The position numbers and the translations under genes are program-made. A model generated the notes under the pieces. That model was not told the DNA's origin, ran no database searches, and saw only the letters and a program-made list of their open reading frames with translations. From the NCBI RefSeq assembly GCF_011764445.1, contig NZ_BLPG01000001.1, positions 3,286,001 to 3,350,000 of the forward strand: a stretch of DNA of 64,000 nt, read 5' to 3'. This document shows, in pieces, positions 46,833-56,333 of this stretch. This stretch comes from Phytohabitans rumicis (GTDB lineage: Bacteria; Actinomycetota; Actinomycetes; Mycobacteriales; Micromonosporaceae). Each line of letters begins with the position of its first letter. Position 1 is the first letter of the stretch.

Positions 46833-47725
<893 letters not shown>

Positions 47726-47817
47726 GGCTTCGACACTAGGGACGGGCCAGCCCCGGGCCGACCGCCCGCGGGCTGGTCCTGAGTGCGCCGCCAGTCAGCC
47801 CGAAGTCGTACGCCGTC

Positions 47818-48402
47818 CTACTTGGTGCCGATGATCTCGTCGACCAAGCCGTAGTCCAGCGCCTCCTCGGCGGTGAGCACCCGGCCGGCGGACAGGTCGT
47901 CCTCGATCCGGCTGCGCGGCTGGCCGGTGGCCGCCGCGATACGCAGCGCCAACTCCTCCAGCTCGCGCAGGTACTGCCCGGCCGCGGCGGCCACCTCATC
48001 GGCCGTGCCGTTCACGGCCGCCGCGCGCGGCTCGCTGAGCCGGATGCGCGCGTGCCGGTACGCCAACCGGCGCGCGGACGCGGCGAGCACCCCGACCGCG
48101 GCCCCGCCGGTGAGCGCGGTGACCACCGCGTGGACCGGCGCCCCCATCGAGTCCAGCACGTCGATCAGCCCGTACGCGGCGGCCAGGTCGCCGTCGGGCG
48201 TGGCGAGCTGCAGCCGTACCGGCTCGGGGCCGAGCGCGTCGAGGGTCATCAGGGCCGCGGCGGCCCGGGTGGCCGACGGGCCGGTCAGCGGGCCGGTGAG
48301 CACCACCATCCGCTGGTCGAAGAGCCGCTCCTGGAGCCACGGCGGCATGGCGTCGGTGGGCTCCTCAAGCGGCGGACCGGGCGGTTCGAAGCGCAGTCTC
48401 AT
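47818..48402 (-). CDS. ClpP-like protein lacking catalytic residues
   Basis: A 194-aa ClpP-fold protein. The overall pattern is kept (GDLAAAYGLIDVLDSMGAPV, EEALDYGLVDEIIG), but the catalytic Ser of GxASM is replaced (GGAAVGV, Val103) and the catalytic His of MIHQP by Ser (IRLSEP, Ser123). It is therefore probably proteolytically inactive, though it could still oligomerise or bind Clp ATPases. Its start overlaps the XRE regulator stop by 4 bp, so the two are co-translated. ClpP-like genes paired with small XRE regulators recur in actinobacteria; the role is unknown. Confidence 0.85.
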   Translation of the reverse strand: MRLRFEPPGPPLEEPTDAMPPWLQERLFDQRMVVLTGPLTGPSATRAAAALMTLDALGPEPVRLQLATPDGDLAAAYGLIDVLDSMGAPVHAVVTALTGGAAVGVLAASARRLAYRHARIRLSEPRAAAVNGTADEVAAAAGQYLRELEELALRIAAATGQPRSRIEDDLSAGRVLTAEEALDYGLVDEIIGTK

Positions 48403-48665
48403 GGCTGCCTCTCCTCGTACGGCGCGACCCGCAGCTCCAACCGGCGACCGATCGCCGCAGCGTAGCGCTCCACTGTAGACATGCGGACGTCCACCTCGCC
48501 GGCCTCCAACCGCGCGATCGCCGGCTGTGAGGTGCCCATCCGCCCGGCCACCTCGGCCTGGGACAGCCCCGCGGCCCGGCGCTGCGCGGCCAGCTCGGCG
48601 AGCAGCTCGCGCCGGCGCTGCGCCAGCTCCCGGAACCCCGGGAACACGGGCAGGTCGTCGTCCAT
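48399..48665 (-). CDS. XRE-family helix-turn-helix regulator
   Basis: An 88-aa Cro/CI-type DNA-binding protein: the helix-turn-helix is LSQAEVAGRMGTSQPAIARL (about 34-53). No other domain is attached. The size and layout resemble HigA/MqsA-like antitoxins as well as simple repressors. It is co-translated with the dead ClpP homologue. A small palindrome spans its start codon and may be its operator. Confidence 0.9.
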   Translation of the reverse strand: MDDDLPVFPGFRELAQRRRELLAELAAQRRAAGLSQAEVAGRMGTSQPAIARLEAGEVDVRMSTVERYAAAIGRRLELRVAPYEERQP

Positions 48666-48679
48666 ATCAAGAACGATAT
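48664..48679. promoter_or_regulatory. Candidate XRE operator over the start codon
   Basis: ATATC (48664-48668) and GATAT (48675-48679) form an inverted repeat with a 6-bp spacer that overlaps the XRE start codon (48663-48665). It is the only AT-rich patch in the 52-bp divergent space to the hypothetical gene at 48718, so binding could repress both. Confidence 0.5.
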
Positions 48680-48717
48680 ACCCGTGACGTCGCCGCCGTC
48701 ATAGCGTTGTCCCACGC

Positions 48718-49353
48718 GTGGAGCCCCCTCGCGCCGAGACCGTCTTCGTGCGGCACTACGACCGGCTGGCCCGCATCGCGTACCTGGTCGCGCCGGCGGT
48801 GCCCGGCCGCCAGTCCCGGCTGGTGCGCGCACACCGCCTCGTCCACCGGGCACTGCCGTGGCGGGGGCGCATCGCGCTGACGTACCCGCAGATGGTGGCC
48901 CGGGTCCTGCGCCGCGCGGCCCGATCGCGGCGGGTGGGCCTGCCGGTGCTGGTGACCTGGGCCTGGCACACGCCGGTGGACGGCGGGCCCGACCACCACC
49001 GGCTGGAGGCGGCGCTCGCCGCCGCCGAGCCGGGCACCCGGGCGGCGTACGTCCTGACCATGGTCGAGCACCTCGCCGCCCGCGACGCGGTGGTACTCCT
49101 GCAGCAGGCCGGGTGGGCGGACGCGGTCGCGCAGGTCGCCACGGCGTCCGCGCTGCGCCAGCGCATCCACAACGAGCACGGCATCCACCCGGACCACCAG
49201 CGCCACCTGCTGGCCGCGCCACCCGCGGACCCCACCCTGTCCCGCCTGAGGGCCCCCGACCCCCTGATGGTCCGCGCCGCCCGAGTGACCCGCGCGGCAG
49301 CCCTCCCCGTCGCCCTGGCCGCCGTCGCCGCCGGCGCCCTCCTCGTCCGTTGA
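48718..49353 (+). CDS. Hypothetical protein with C-terminal membrane helix
   Basis: A 211-aa protein starting at GTG 48718, divergent from the XRE regulator. The N-terminus (VFVRHYDRLARIAYLVAPAV) has a weak resemblance to ECF sigma region 2, and the basic middle part is soluble. The end is a single hydrophobic helix (AAALPVALAAVAAGALLV), so it may be tail-anchored. No family is recognised. Its stop codon lies in a hairpin shared with the convergent oxidoreductase. Confidence 0.7.
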   Translation: MEPPRAETVFVRHYDRLARIAYLVAPAVPGRQSRLVRAHRLVHRALPWRGRIALTYPQMVARVLRRAARSRRVGLPVLVTWAWHTPVDGGPDHHRLEAALAAAEPGTRAAYVLTMVEHLAARDAVVLLQQAGWADAVAQVATASALRQRIHNEHGIHPDHQRHLLAAPPADPTLSRLRAPDPLMVRAARVTRAAALPVALAAVAAGALLVR

Positions 49354-49407
49354 TCAGGGAGTACGTCTGGCGTGTCGCGGCGTGTCGAGGGAGCTAGTCC
49401 CTGATCA
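49351..49407. terminator. Hairpin overlapping both convergent gene ends
   Basis: TGATCAGGGA (49351-49360) pairs perfectly with TCCCTGATCA (49398-49407), with a 37-nt loop containing further GTGTCG repeats. The left arm begins with the stop codon of the + strand hypothetical, and the right arm covers the last codons of the - strand oxidoreductase. Confidence 0.7.
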
Positions 49408-50290
49408 CCGCGATCTTGCGGCCGTCCCGGGCGGAGACCTCGGCGGCCGCCAGCACGGCGACCACGTCGGCGCCGAAGCGGGCGTCGCACGGGTGCGGAA
49501 CGCCGGCGACCAAGCGATCCACCGCGGCCGCGAACGCCTCCTCGGCGGTCCCCGCCCCATCCGGCAGGGTGGCCAGGCCGCTCTCGCCGTAGAACACGCA
49601 GTCCCGTAGCCCGGCCGCGGGCGGGGCGTCCAACGTCAGCGACGCCGTGCTCACCGCGCCGCCGGTGTGCCGCAGGGTGAGGTGCACCGTGGCGTCCGGC
49701 CCGTCGACGGCGGTCACCTCGGCGACCGGCCCGAGCACCGGCCACAGGATCGACAGCGCATGCGGGCCGATGTCCCACAGCCCGCCCTTCTCCCGCCGCC
49801 ACTGCGACGCCCCGTACGGGTTGCCGGGCTGGAAAATGGACGCGAACTGGGTCATCCGCGCGCCGTGCCAGCCACCCACCGCCGCCGTCTCGTCGAGGAA
49901 GGCGGTGATGTCCGGGCGGAAGCGGTTGGTGAAGAAGACCACCGAGCCGAGCCCACGCTCCTCGACCGCCGCGGCGACCCGGTCGGCGGCGGCCGTGTCC
50001 AGCGCCAGCGGCTTGTCCAGCAGCAGGTGCCTGCCGGCGCGCGCGGCCCGCAGCGCGAGGTCGGCCTGCACGTCCGGCGGCAGCGCCACCGCCACCGCGT
50101 CCACCTCCGACAGCAAGGCGTCGACGTCCTCGTACGCGGTCGCGCCGTACCGCTTCGCGAGCGCCTCGGCCTTCGCCCCGTCGCGCCCCCAGACGGCGAC
50201 GAGGTCGGCGCCCGGGTGGGCCGCCAACCCCGCGCCATGCATCTCCGCCGCCCAGTAGCCGGTGCCGAGCAGGCCAAACCTCAGTGTCAT
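49394..50290 (-). CDS. Gfo/Idh/MocA-family oxidoreductase
   Basis: A 298-aa NAD(P)-dependent oxidoreductase. The Rossmann motif is GLLGTGYWAAEMHGAG near the N-terminus, and the family signature with the conserved Lys is LLLDKPLALD. The C-terminal alpha/beta domain (WDIGPHALSILWPVLG) carries the conserved His. Substrates in this family are sugars, inositols or biliverdin; the specific one is unknown. The start is taken as ATG 50290; a TTG two codons upstream (50296) is an alternative. Confidence 0.9.
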   Translation of the reverse strand: MTLRFGLLGTGYWAAEMHGAGLAAHPGADLVAVWGRDGAKAEALAKRYGATAYEDVDALLSEVDAVAVALPPDVQADLALRAARAGRHLLLDKPLALDTAAADRVAAAVEERGLGSVVFFTNRFRPDITAFLDETAAVGGWHGARMTQFASIFQPGNPYGASQWRREKGGLWDIGPHALSILWPVLGPVAEVTAVDGPDATVHLTLRHTGGAVSTASLTLDAPPAAGLRDCVFYGESGLATLPDGAGTAEEAFAAAVDRLVAGVPHPCDARFGADVVAVLAAAEVSARDGRKIAVIRD

Positions 50291-50300
50291 GGTCAACAGC

Positions 50301-51008
50301 CTAACGACGCCGCGACCTGCGCTTCCGGTCGTACCGCTGGGTGGCCAGCAGCGCCTCGTGCGCCTCAGTGGCCGCCGCGACCGCCTCGTCCGTCATCGCC
50401 CGGGCCGCCACGTCCGCGACCCGCGCCGCCTCCGCGGCCTGCCGCGCGACCAGCGCCGCCCGCTCGTACCCCCGCCGCGCCACCCGCTCCTCCACCCGGC
50501 TCCGGAACGCCAGCCGCTCGCGCTCCTCCTGCTCCGGATCCCAGTCGCCGGCCCGCCGCCACACCTCCCGCAGCTCGTCGACCGAGATGTCGCCACGCTT
50601 GTAGGCGGCCAGCGCCGCCCGGGAGACGTCCCGCTGCCGCTCGCCGTCCGGCCCCTCCAGATCCGGCCCGGCACCGCTCCGTTCGGCCGCCGCGGTGCGC
50701 CCGGCCTCCACCTCCTGCCAGGCGATCTGGTACGCCGTGCCAGCCGCCTCCTGCGCCGCCCAGGCAACTTCCCGGGCACGCTCGGCCTCGGCCAACCGCT
50801 CGTGCGCCTCGATGGCCGCCGCGACCGCCCGACCGGCCTGTGCGTGGGCGGCCCCGGCGTGCGCGGCCAACACCTCGGCGGCGGCCCGTAGCTTGCGCGG
50901 GTCGGGGCGGCGCGAACGGGGTCGCTCGGCCACGGCCGCGAGACCCACGAGCCCGAGCACGACGCAGCCGGCGACCAGGAGAAGAGCCCACACGGCGCTG
51001 ACATCCAC
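50301..51008 (-). CDS. Membrane-anchored, Ala/Glu/Arg-rich coiled-coil protein
   Basis: A 235-aa protein with one N-terminal membrane helix (AVWALLLVAGCVVLGLVGL) and a long charged helical body rich in Ala, Glu and Arg (EAHERLAEAERAREVAWAAQ), ending in a basic tail (YDRKRRSRRR). The start GTG 51008 is favoured by ggggaggcgc just upstream. It probably forms a coiled coil facing the cytoplasm. Function unknown. Confidence 0.75.
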   Translation of the reverse strand: MDVSAVWALLLVAGCVVLGLVGLAAVAERPRSRRPDPRKLRAAAEVLAAHAGAAHAQAGRAVAAAIEAHERLAEAERAREVAWAAQEAAGTAYQIAWQEVEAGRTAAAERSGAGPDLEGPDGERQRDVSRAALAAYKRGDISVDELREVWRRAGDWDPEQEERERLAFRSRVEERVARRGYERAALVARQAAEAARVADVAARAMTDEAVAAATEAHEALLATQRYDRKRRSRRR

Positions 51009-51090
51009 TCGGCGCCTCCCCAGGCGACCATCGAGCACCGTCAACTATATGCACTTCTGCCCCTACTACGGGCATTAGTAGAGTGTCCGC

Positions 51091-51456
51091 GTGAACGACA
51101 CCCTCGGGGCCATCGTCATCGTCGCCTCGCTCGTACTCGCGGCTTGGTGCCTGGTCGCCGCCGTGCGCAACCGGCCGCCGGACCTCAGCCACCTCGTGGG
51201 CGCCGGCATCGTGGAACTGGCCGCGGTCGTCTTGACGGTCGCCGCGATCGTGACCATGATCGGCGGCGAGCGGCCGGGTGAGGTGGGCACGTTCGTCGGC
51301 TACCTGCTCACGTTCCTGGGCATGCTGCCGGTCGCCGCGGTGCTCGCCCGGATGGAGCCGACCCGGTGGGGATCGGTGATCCTGACCGTGGCCGCTCTCG
51401 TCATGCCGGTGCTCGTCGTCCGGCTACAGCAGATCTGGGAGGCCACCGGTGCGTGA
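51091..51456 (+). CDS. Small integral membrane protein (121 aa)
   Basis: Four hydrophobic helices (AIVIVASLVLAAWCLVAA, VELAAVVLTVAAIVTMI, FVGYLLTFLGMLPVAAVL, VILTVAALVMPVLVV) with short loops. The family is not recognised. Start GTG 51091; it overlaps the next membrane-protein gene by 8 bp, so the pair is probably co-translated. Confidence 0.8.
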   Translation: MNDTLGAIVIVASLVLAAWCLVAAVRNRPPDLSHLVGAGIVELAAVVLTVAAIVTMIGGERPGEVGTFVGYLLTFLGMLPVAAVLARMEPTRWGSVILTVAALVMPVLVVRLQQIWEATGA

Positions 51457-51847
51457 CCGGGTCAACACGGGCTTCGGCCGGGTGCTCATCGTCGTGTACG
51501 GCATCTTCGCCCTCTCCGCGGGAGCGCGCGCCGGGGTACAGATCGCCACGAAGTTCAGCGAGGCGCCCGCGGCGTACCTGCTGTCGGCGCTCGCGGCGGT
51601 GATCTACCTGGTGGCCGTGATCGGCCTGGCCCGCGGCGGCGTGGGCGGGCGGCGGTTGGCGCTGGTCTGCTGCACGGTGGAGCTCATCGGGGTGGTCGCC
51701 GTGGGCACGGCCAGCCTGGTGGCCGACTCGGCGTTCCCCGATGACACGGTCTGGTCGGGTTATGGCCGCGGGTACGGCTTTGTCCCGCTCGTGCTCCCCA
51801 TCGTGGGCCTGTGGTGGCTCCGCCGTACCCGCGTCAGCCCGGCCTAG
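51449..51847 (+). CDS. Small integral membrane protein (132 aa)
   Basis: A four-helix membrane protein (VLIVVYGIFALSAGARAGVQ, YLLSALAAVIYLVAVIGLA, LALVCCTVELIGVVAVGTA, FVPLVLPIVGLWWL), co-translated with the gene before it. The sequence fits unnamed actinobacterial membrane proteins. Its 3' end overlaps the convergent fabG gene by 4 bp. Confidence 0.8.
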   Translation: MRDRVNTGFGRVLIVVYGIFALSAGARAGVQIATKFSEAPAAYLLSALAAVIYLVAVIGLARGGVGGRRLALVCCTVELIGVVAVGTASLVADSAFPDDTVWSGYGRGYGFVPLVLPIVGLWWLRRTRVSPA

Positions 51848-52599
51848 TCGCGGGGGCCGCCGGCCACGTAGATGACCTGGCCGGTGACGAAGGAGGCGCC
51901 CTCGCTCGCCAGGAACGAGATCGTGTGCGCGACGTCCTCCGGGTAGCCGGGCCGGCGCACCGGGGTCTCCGCGGCGCGCTGCTTCTTGAACTCCTCGAAG
52001 TCGACGCCCACGCGGGCGGCCGTCGCGGCGGTCATCTCGGTGACGATGAAGCCCGGCGCGACCGCGTTGGCGGTCACCCCGAAGGGGCCCAGCTCGATCG
52101 CGAGCGTCTTGGTGAAGCCCTGCATGCCGGCCTTGGCCGCGGCGTAGTTCGCCTGGCCGCGGTTGCCCAGCGCGGACGTGCTGGACAGGTTGACGATGCG
52201 GCCCCACTTCCGCTCGACCATGTGCTTCTGCGTGGCCCGGCTGAAGAGGAACGCCCCGCGCAGGTGCACGGACATCACCGTGTCCCAGTCGTCGTCGCTC
52301 ATCTTGAAGAGCAGGTTGTCGCGCAGGACCCCGGCGTTGTTGACCAGGACGAGCGGCGGGCCCAGCTCGGCGACCACCCGCTCGACGGCCGCGTCGACCT
52401 GGGCCCGGTCGGCGACGTCGGCGCCGACGGCGAGGGCCCGGCCGCCGGCCGCCACGATGCTGTCGACCGTCGCCTTGCCGGCCGCCTCGTCGAGGTCGAC
52501 CACGGCGACCGCCATGCCGTCCGCGGCCAGCCGCGTCGCGACGGCCGCGCCGATTCCGCGGGCCGCACCGGTGACAATCGCGATTCGTTGCTCCGTCAT
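51844..52599 (-). CDS. fabG: 3-oxoacyl-ACP reductase (FabG-type SDR)
   Basis: A 251-aa short-chain dehydrogenase/reductase. The NADP(H) motif is TGAARGIG, the NNAG stretch is LVNNAGVLRDN and the catalytic Ser-Tyr-Lys is in LSSTSALGNRGQANYAAAKA. The length is normal. FabG reduces 3-oxoacyl-ACP in fatty-acid elongation, but this stand-alone copy away from a fab cluster could serve secondary or degradative metabolism. Confidence 0.92.
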   Translation of the reverse strand: MTEQRIAIVTGAARGIGAAVATRLAADGMAVAVVDLDEAAGKATVDSIVAAGGRALAVGADVADRAQVDAAVERVVAELGPPLVLVNNAGVLRDNLLFKMSDDDWDTVMSVHLRGAFLFSRATQKHMVERKWGRIVNLSSTSALGNRGQANYAAAKAGMQGFTKTLAIELGPFGVTANAVAPGFIVTEMTAATAARVGVDFEEFKKQRAAETPVRRPGYPEDVAHTISFLASEGASFVTGQVIYVAGGPRD

Positions 52600-52673
52600 G
52601 CCGCAGAGCCTATCGAGTGGTTGCGCCGCTCCTTATGGTGGTCGCACAGGGACGTCGCAACAGGGGGGACACC

Positions 52674-53678
52674 ATGGCGACCATCTATGACGTCGCGCGA
52701 CGGGCCGAGGTCTCGCCGGCCACGGTTTCCCGGGTGGTGAACGGACACGCCAATGTGGACCCGACGCTGGCCGAACGGGTCCGGCGGGCCATGCGTGAGC
52801 TGGAGTACCGGCCGAACGCGGTGGCGCGCAACCTGCGCCGGAGTCGCACCACGCTGTGGGCAGTGATCATTTCCGATATCGGCAACCCGTTCTTCACATC
52901 GCTGGTCCGCGGCGTGGAAGACGTGGCCCAGCGCGCCGGCTTCTCCGTGGTGTTGTGCAATACCGACGAGGATCCGACCAAGGAGAGTCAATACCTCGAC
53001 GCCGCCCTCACCGAGCAGATGGCCGGTGTGATCATTTCGCCCTCGGGCCGGGCAAATCACGTCAACCGGCTGGTCGACGCCCGCGTGCCGGTGGTCGTGA
53101 TCGACCGGCAGGTGAGCGGCGCCCACGTCGACACCGTCCTCGTCGACAACGAGCACGGCGCCAGCCTGGCCACCACCCACCTGATCGAGTCCGGGTACGA
53201 GCGGATCGCCTGCATCACCGGGCCGGAGGGCGTCTTCACGGCCATGCGGCGGCTGCGCGGCTACCGCCGCGCGCTGGAGGATCACGACCGGGAGTACGAC
53301 CCCGATCTGGTACGGCACGGCGACTTCCGCTCCGACGGCGGGTACCGGGCGATGGCCTCGCTGCTGGCGCTCCGCCCTCGCCCGGACGCGATCTTCGCGG
53401 GCAACAACCTGATGACCGTCGGCGCCGTCGAGTGCCTGGTGGACAGCCGGATCGAGGTGCCGGCGGAGATGGGCGTGGTGGGCTTCGACGACGTCCCGTG
53501 GGCCCACCTGGTACGCCCGAGCCTCACCACGGTCGCCCAGCCCACGTACGAGCTGGGTCGGGAGGCGGCCCAGTTGCTGACGCAACGCATCGCAACACCG
53601 GACCGCCCCCCGACCGTGATCACGTTGGAGACGAAGCTACAGATCCGCGACAGCTCCCTGCCTAGAAGCCAGCCGTGA
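52674..53678 (+). CDS. LacI-family transcriptional regulator
   Basis: A 334-aa LacI-type repressor. The helix-turn-helix TIYDVARRAEVSPATVSRVV is at residues 3-22 and the hinge helix NAVARNLRRSRT follows; the periplasmic-binding-like core begins LWAVIISDIGNPFF. The start is ATG 52674 with ggggggacacc upstream. It overlaps the convergent chitinase end by 17 bp. Its ligand is presumably a sugar, and it may serve the nearby glycoside hydrolases or a distant operon. Confidence 0.92.
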   Translation: MATIYDVARRAEVSPATVSRVVNGHANVDPTLAERVRRAMRELEYRPNAVARNLRRSRTTLWAVIISDIGNPFFTSLVRGVEDVAQRAGFSVVLCNTDEDPTKESQYLDAALTEQMAGVIISPSGRANHVNRLVDARVPVVVIDRQVSGAHVDTVLVDNEHGASLATTHLIESGYERIACITGPEGVFTAMRRLRGYRRALEDHDREYDPDLVRHGDFRSDGGYRAMASLLALRPRPDAIFAGNNLMTVGAVECLVDSRIEVPAEMGVVGFDDVPWAHLVRPSLTTVAQPTYELGREAAQLLTQRIATPDRPPTVITLETKLQIRDSSLPRSQP

Positions 53679-55215
53679 TCCGGGTGAACTCCCACTCGGT
53701 CTGAGCGATGCCGCTGCAGTTGGACACCACGCCGCCGCCCGGGCAGGGACGGTCGCGGTTCACCGCCCAGAACGCCAGCCGGGCCAGGCCCCGGGCCTTC
53801 GCCCAGTCACGGATCTGGGTCCAGGTCGCCGGGCTGGTCAGCTCCTGCTGGTCGGACAGACCGTTCATGCCGGAGATGCCCATGTGGGCGTACGCGGTCG
53901 CGTCGGACCACCCGAAGGCGGTCTTCAGCGCGTTCTTCAGGCCCTCCGAGGCGTTCACCGTGTTCTGGTACATGTTCGCGCCGCCGCCGAAGTCGAACGG
54001 CATGATCGTGAACACGTCGATGTTGGCCTGGAGCGCCGCTGCCTGATTGATCAGTCGGGTGCCCCACCAGGACGGGCCGGACGTGCTGGTGCCGAACGTG
54101 ATGATCGTCGTGATACCCGGGTTGTTCTGCTTGACGATCTTCATGGCGTTCAGGATCCGGTCCTGCACGGCCTCGTTCTCGAACTCGTCCGTGTTCTCGA
54201 TGTCCACGTCGATCGCCTTGAGCCCGAACGCGTTGATCACCTGCTGGTACGCGTTGGCGAGCGCCTGCGGCGTCGAGCAGTTCGGTCCGAGCTTGTTGCC
54301 GCTCCACCCGCCGATGGACGGCAGCACGTCGCCGCCGGCCGCCCGGATCGCGCTGATCGTGCTGGCGTGCACGCCGCCGGTCAGCGGGGCGTTGCCGTCC
54401 CAGCCCGGCGCGCAGCCGCCCGCAGACAGGATGAACGCCATCGTGAACCACCGGATCCCGGTCGCATTGATCACAGTGGACGGTGCCGGTGGATTGCCCC
54501 AACCCGGGTACAGGTACGGCGCGGCTCGCATCGTGCCGCCCCCGCCGGTGCAGCCGGTCGTCGTCCCGGACACCGCGCCGGAACGCGCCGACTCGCCCGA
54601 GGAGTTGTACGCCGCGACCGTGTAGCTGTGCGTCGTACAGGCGCCGAGGCCGGAGATGGTCGCGGAGGTGCCGGTCACGGTGGCGCGCACGGTGGAGCCC
54701 TCGTAAACGCGGTAGCCGGTCACGGTGCCGGACGACGCGTTCCAGGCGAGCGAGATGGTCGACGCCGCCGTGCCGGTGACCCGGAAGTTGCCCGGCGTGC
54801 CCGGGGCGCCCGGGTTGGTGGGCCCGCCACCGCTGCACGAGCCGCCATTGACCGTGCAGTTGGTCGGATCACCGTTGCCGGTGACGATGAAGCCGAAGGT
54901 GGTGCTGGCGCCGGCCGTCAGCGTGCCGTTCCACGACCGGTTGGTGAACGTCTGGTGCTGCCCCGACGTGGTGAGCAGCGCGTCCCAGTAGGTGCCCATC
55001 GTGCTGCCCGACGGCAGGTCGAACTGGACGTTCCAACTGGTGATTGTGGACGACGTGTTGTTGGTGACGGTGAACTTACCCTCGTACCCGGTGCCCCAAC
55101 TGGAGGTCCGGACGAAGGTCGCGGTCGCCGCCGACGCGGGCGAGGCGATCACGAGGACGGCGGCGCTGGCGACGGCCGCCAGCACCGCGAGGGTACGGAG
55201 TCTTCGGAGCTTCAC
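53662..55215 (-). CDS. Secreted chitinase: CBM2, fibronectin type III, GH18
   Basis: A 517-aa secreted enzyme. The signal peptide covers about 1-32 (cleavage near SPASAA). A CBM2 cellulose/chitin-binding module follows (about 33-130, SSTITSWNVQFDLPSGSTMG), then a fibronectin type III domain (about 145-225) and a GH18 domain (about 235-517) with the catalytic motif AIDVDIEN (DxDxE). It hydrolyses chitin outside the cell. The start is GTG 55215 with gggaggttgcc. Upstream are an 11-bp palindrome and a DasR-like site; a LacI regulator is divergent. Confidence 0.92.
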   Translation of the reverse strand: MKLRRLRTLAVLAAVASAAVLVIASPASAATATFVRTSSWGTGYEGKFTVTNNTSSTITSWNVQFDLPSGSTMGTYWDALLTTSGQHQTFTNRSWNGTLTAGASTTFGFIVTGNGDPTNCTVNGGSCSGGGPTNPGAPGTPGNFRVTGTAASTISLAWNASSGTVTGYRVYEGSTVRATVTGTSATISGLGACTTHSYTVAAYNSSGESARSGAVSGTTTGCTGGGGTMRAAPYLYPGWGNPPAPSTVINATGIRWFTMAFILSAGGCAPGWDGNAPLTGGVHASTISAIRAAGGDVLPSIGGWSGNKLGPNCSTPQALANAYQQVINAFGLKAIDVDIENTDEFENEAVQDRILNAMKIVKQNNPGITTIITFGTSTSGPSWWGTRLINQAAALQANIDVFTIMPFDFGGGANMYQNTVNASEGLKNALKTAFGWSDATAYAHMGISGMNGLSDQQELTSPATWTQIRDWAKARGLARLAFWAVNRDRPCPGGGVVSNCSGIAQTEWEFTRITAGF

Positions 55216-55254
55216 GGCAACCTCCCATTGATGGTTGCCCAATTATTAGGACTG

Positions 55255-55265
55255 TTAACGGTTAA
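55255..55265. promoter_or_regulatory. Candidate LacI-type operator (TTAACGGTTAA)
   Basis: A perfect 5-1-5 palindrome in the divergent space between the chitinase and the LacI gene at 55323. With attattagga just upstream it resembles the TTAGGAA-type sites found before actinobacterial glycoside hydrolase genes. The neighbouring LacI protein is the natural binder. Confidence 0.5.
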
Positions 55266-55290
55266 TGTAAAGACTCCTGACAGAACATGG

Positions 55291-55302
55291 AGGTCTACAC
55301 CT
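55291..55302. promoter_or_regulatory. DasR-like (dre) site
   Basis: AGGTCTACACCT matches 9 of the 12 core positions of the DasR consensus TGGTCTAGACCA. DasR is the GlcNAc-6P-responsive GntR regulator that controls chitinases in streptomycetes. The site lies 76 bp upstream of the chitinase start. Confidence 0.5.
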
Positions 55303-55322
55303 AGGACCCAAAGACGGTTACC

Positions 55323-56333
55323 GTGCGACACGTGAATCGAGATGCCGCCCGACGCCCCACGATGGTGGACGTCGCCCGGCATGCCGGCGTGAGCATCAAG
55401 ACCGTGTCCCGGGTGATCAACAACGAGCCCAACGTGCAGCGACAGCTCGCCGAGCGGGTGCTGGCCAGCGTCGCCGAGCTGGGCTTCCGGCGCAACCACC
55501 TGGCCCGTACGCTGCGGTCCGGCCAGTCCACGGCCACCATCGGCCTGATCATCGAAGACCTCGCCAACCCGTTCTACTCAACGATCGCGGCGGTCGCGGC
55601 CGAGGTCGCGAGGCAGCACGAGACCCTGCTGATCACCGCGTCCTCGGAGGAGGACCCGCAGCGGGAGCAGCAACTCCTGCGCGACCTGTGCTCCCGCCGG
55701 GTCGACGGGCTGCTGATCGTCCCGGCCGGCTACGACCACGCGTTCCTGCGGCCGGAGGTGGAGATGGGCACCCCGGTCGTCTTCCTCGACCGCCCGGCCG
55801 GCGGCCTGCTCGCCGACACCGTGCTGCTGGACAACCGGGGCGGCGCCCAGGCCGGCGTGCGGGCCCTGCTCGAGCGCGGCCACCAGCGGATCGGCATCCT
55901 GCTCGACTCGGTGAGCGTCTACACGATGCGCGAGCGGGTCGGCGGTGCCCAGGAGGCCCTGGCATCGGCCGGCATCGCGTACGACGAACGGCTGGTCGCC
56001 GACGGCGTACACGATCCGGAGGGCGCGGCCGCCGCGGTGGCCCGCATGCTGACAGCGCCGACGCCGCCCACCGCGTTCTTCAGCCTCAACAACCGGATCA
56101 CCGTGGGCGTGCTGCAGGAGCTGTGGCGGCGCAAGAGCCGGGTCGAGGTGGTCGGCTTCGACGACTTCGAGCTGTCCCACCTGATGCCGCAGCGGTTCAC
56201 GGTGGTCGCCTACGACACCCGCCAGATGGCCCGCACCGCGGCGGACCTGCTCTTCCAGCGCATCGCCGGCGAGCGCTCCTGGCCCCGCACGGTCACCCTC
56301 CCCACGGCGCTCGTCGAGCGCGGCCTCTCGTGA
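55323..56333 (+). CDS. LacI-family transcriptional regulator
   Basis: A 336-aa LacI repressor: helix-turn-helix TMVDVARHAGVSIKTVSRVI (about 14-33), then a sugar-binding core beginning IGLIIEDLANPFYSTIAA. It is divergent from the chitinase and its own upstream region holds two candidate operators. The start is GTG 55323 (VRHVNRDAARRP); a second GTG lies three codons later. Its stop codon is inside a 29-bp palindrome. Confidence 0.92.
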   Translation: MRHVNRDAARRPTMVDVARHAGVSIKTVSRVINNEPNVQRQLAERVLASVAELGFRRNHLARTLRSGQSTATIGLIIEDLANPFYSTIAAVAAEVARQHETLLITASSEEDPQREQQLLRDLCSRRVDGLLIVPAGYDHAFLRPEVEMGTPVVFLDRPAGGLLADTVLLDNRGGAQAGVRALLERGHQRIGILLDSVSVYTMRERVGGAQEALASAGIAYDERLVADGVHDPEGAAAAVARMLTAPTPPTAFFSLNNRITVGVLQELWRRKSRVEVVGFDDFELSHLMPQRFTVVAYDTRQMARTAADLLFQRIAGERSWPRTVTLPTALVERGLS

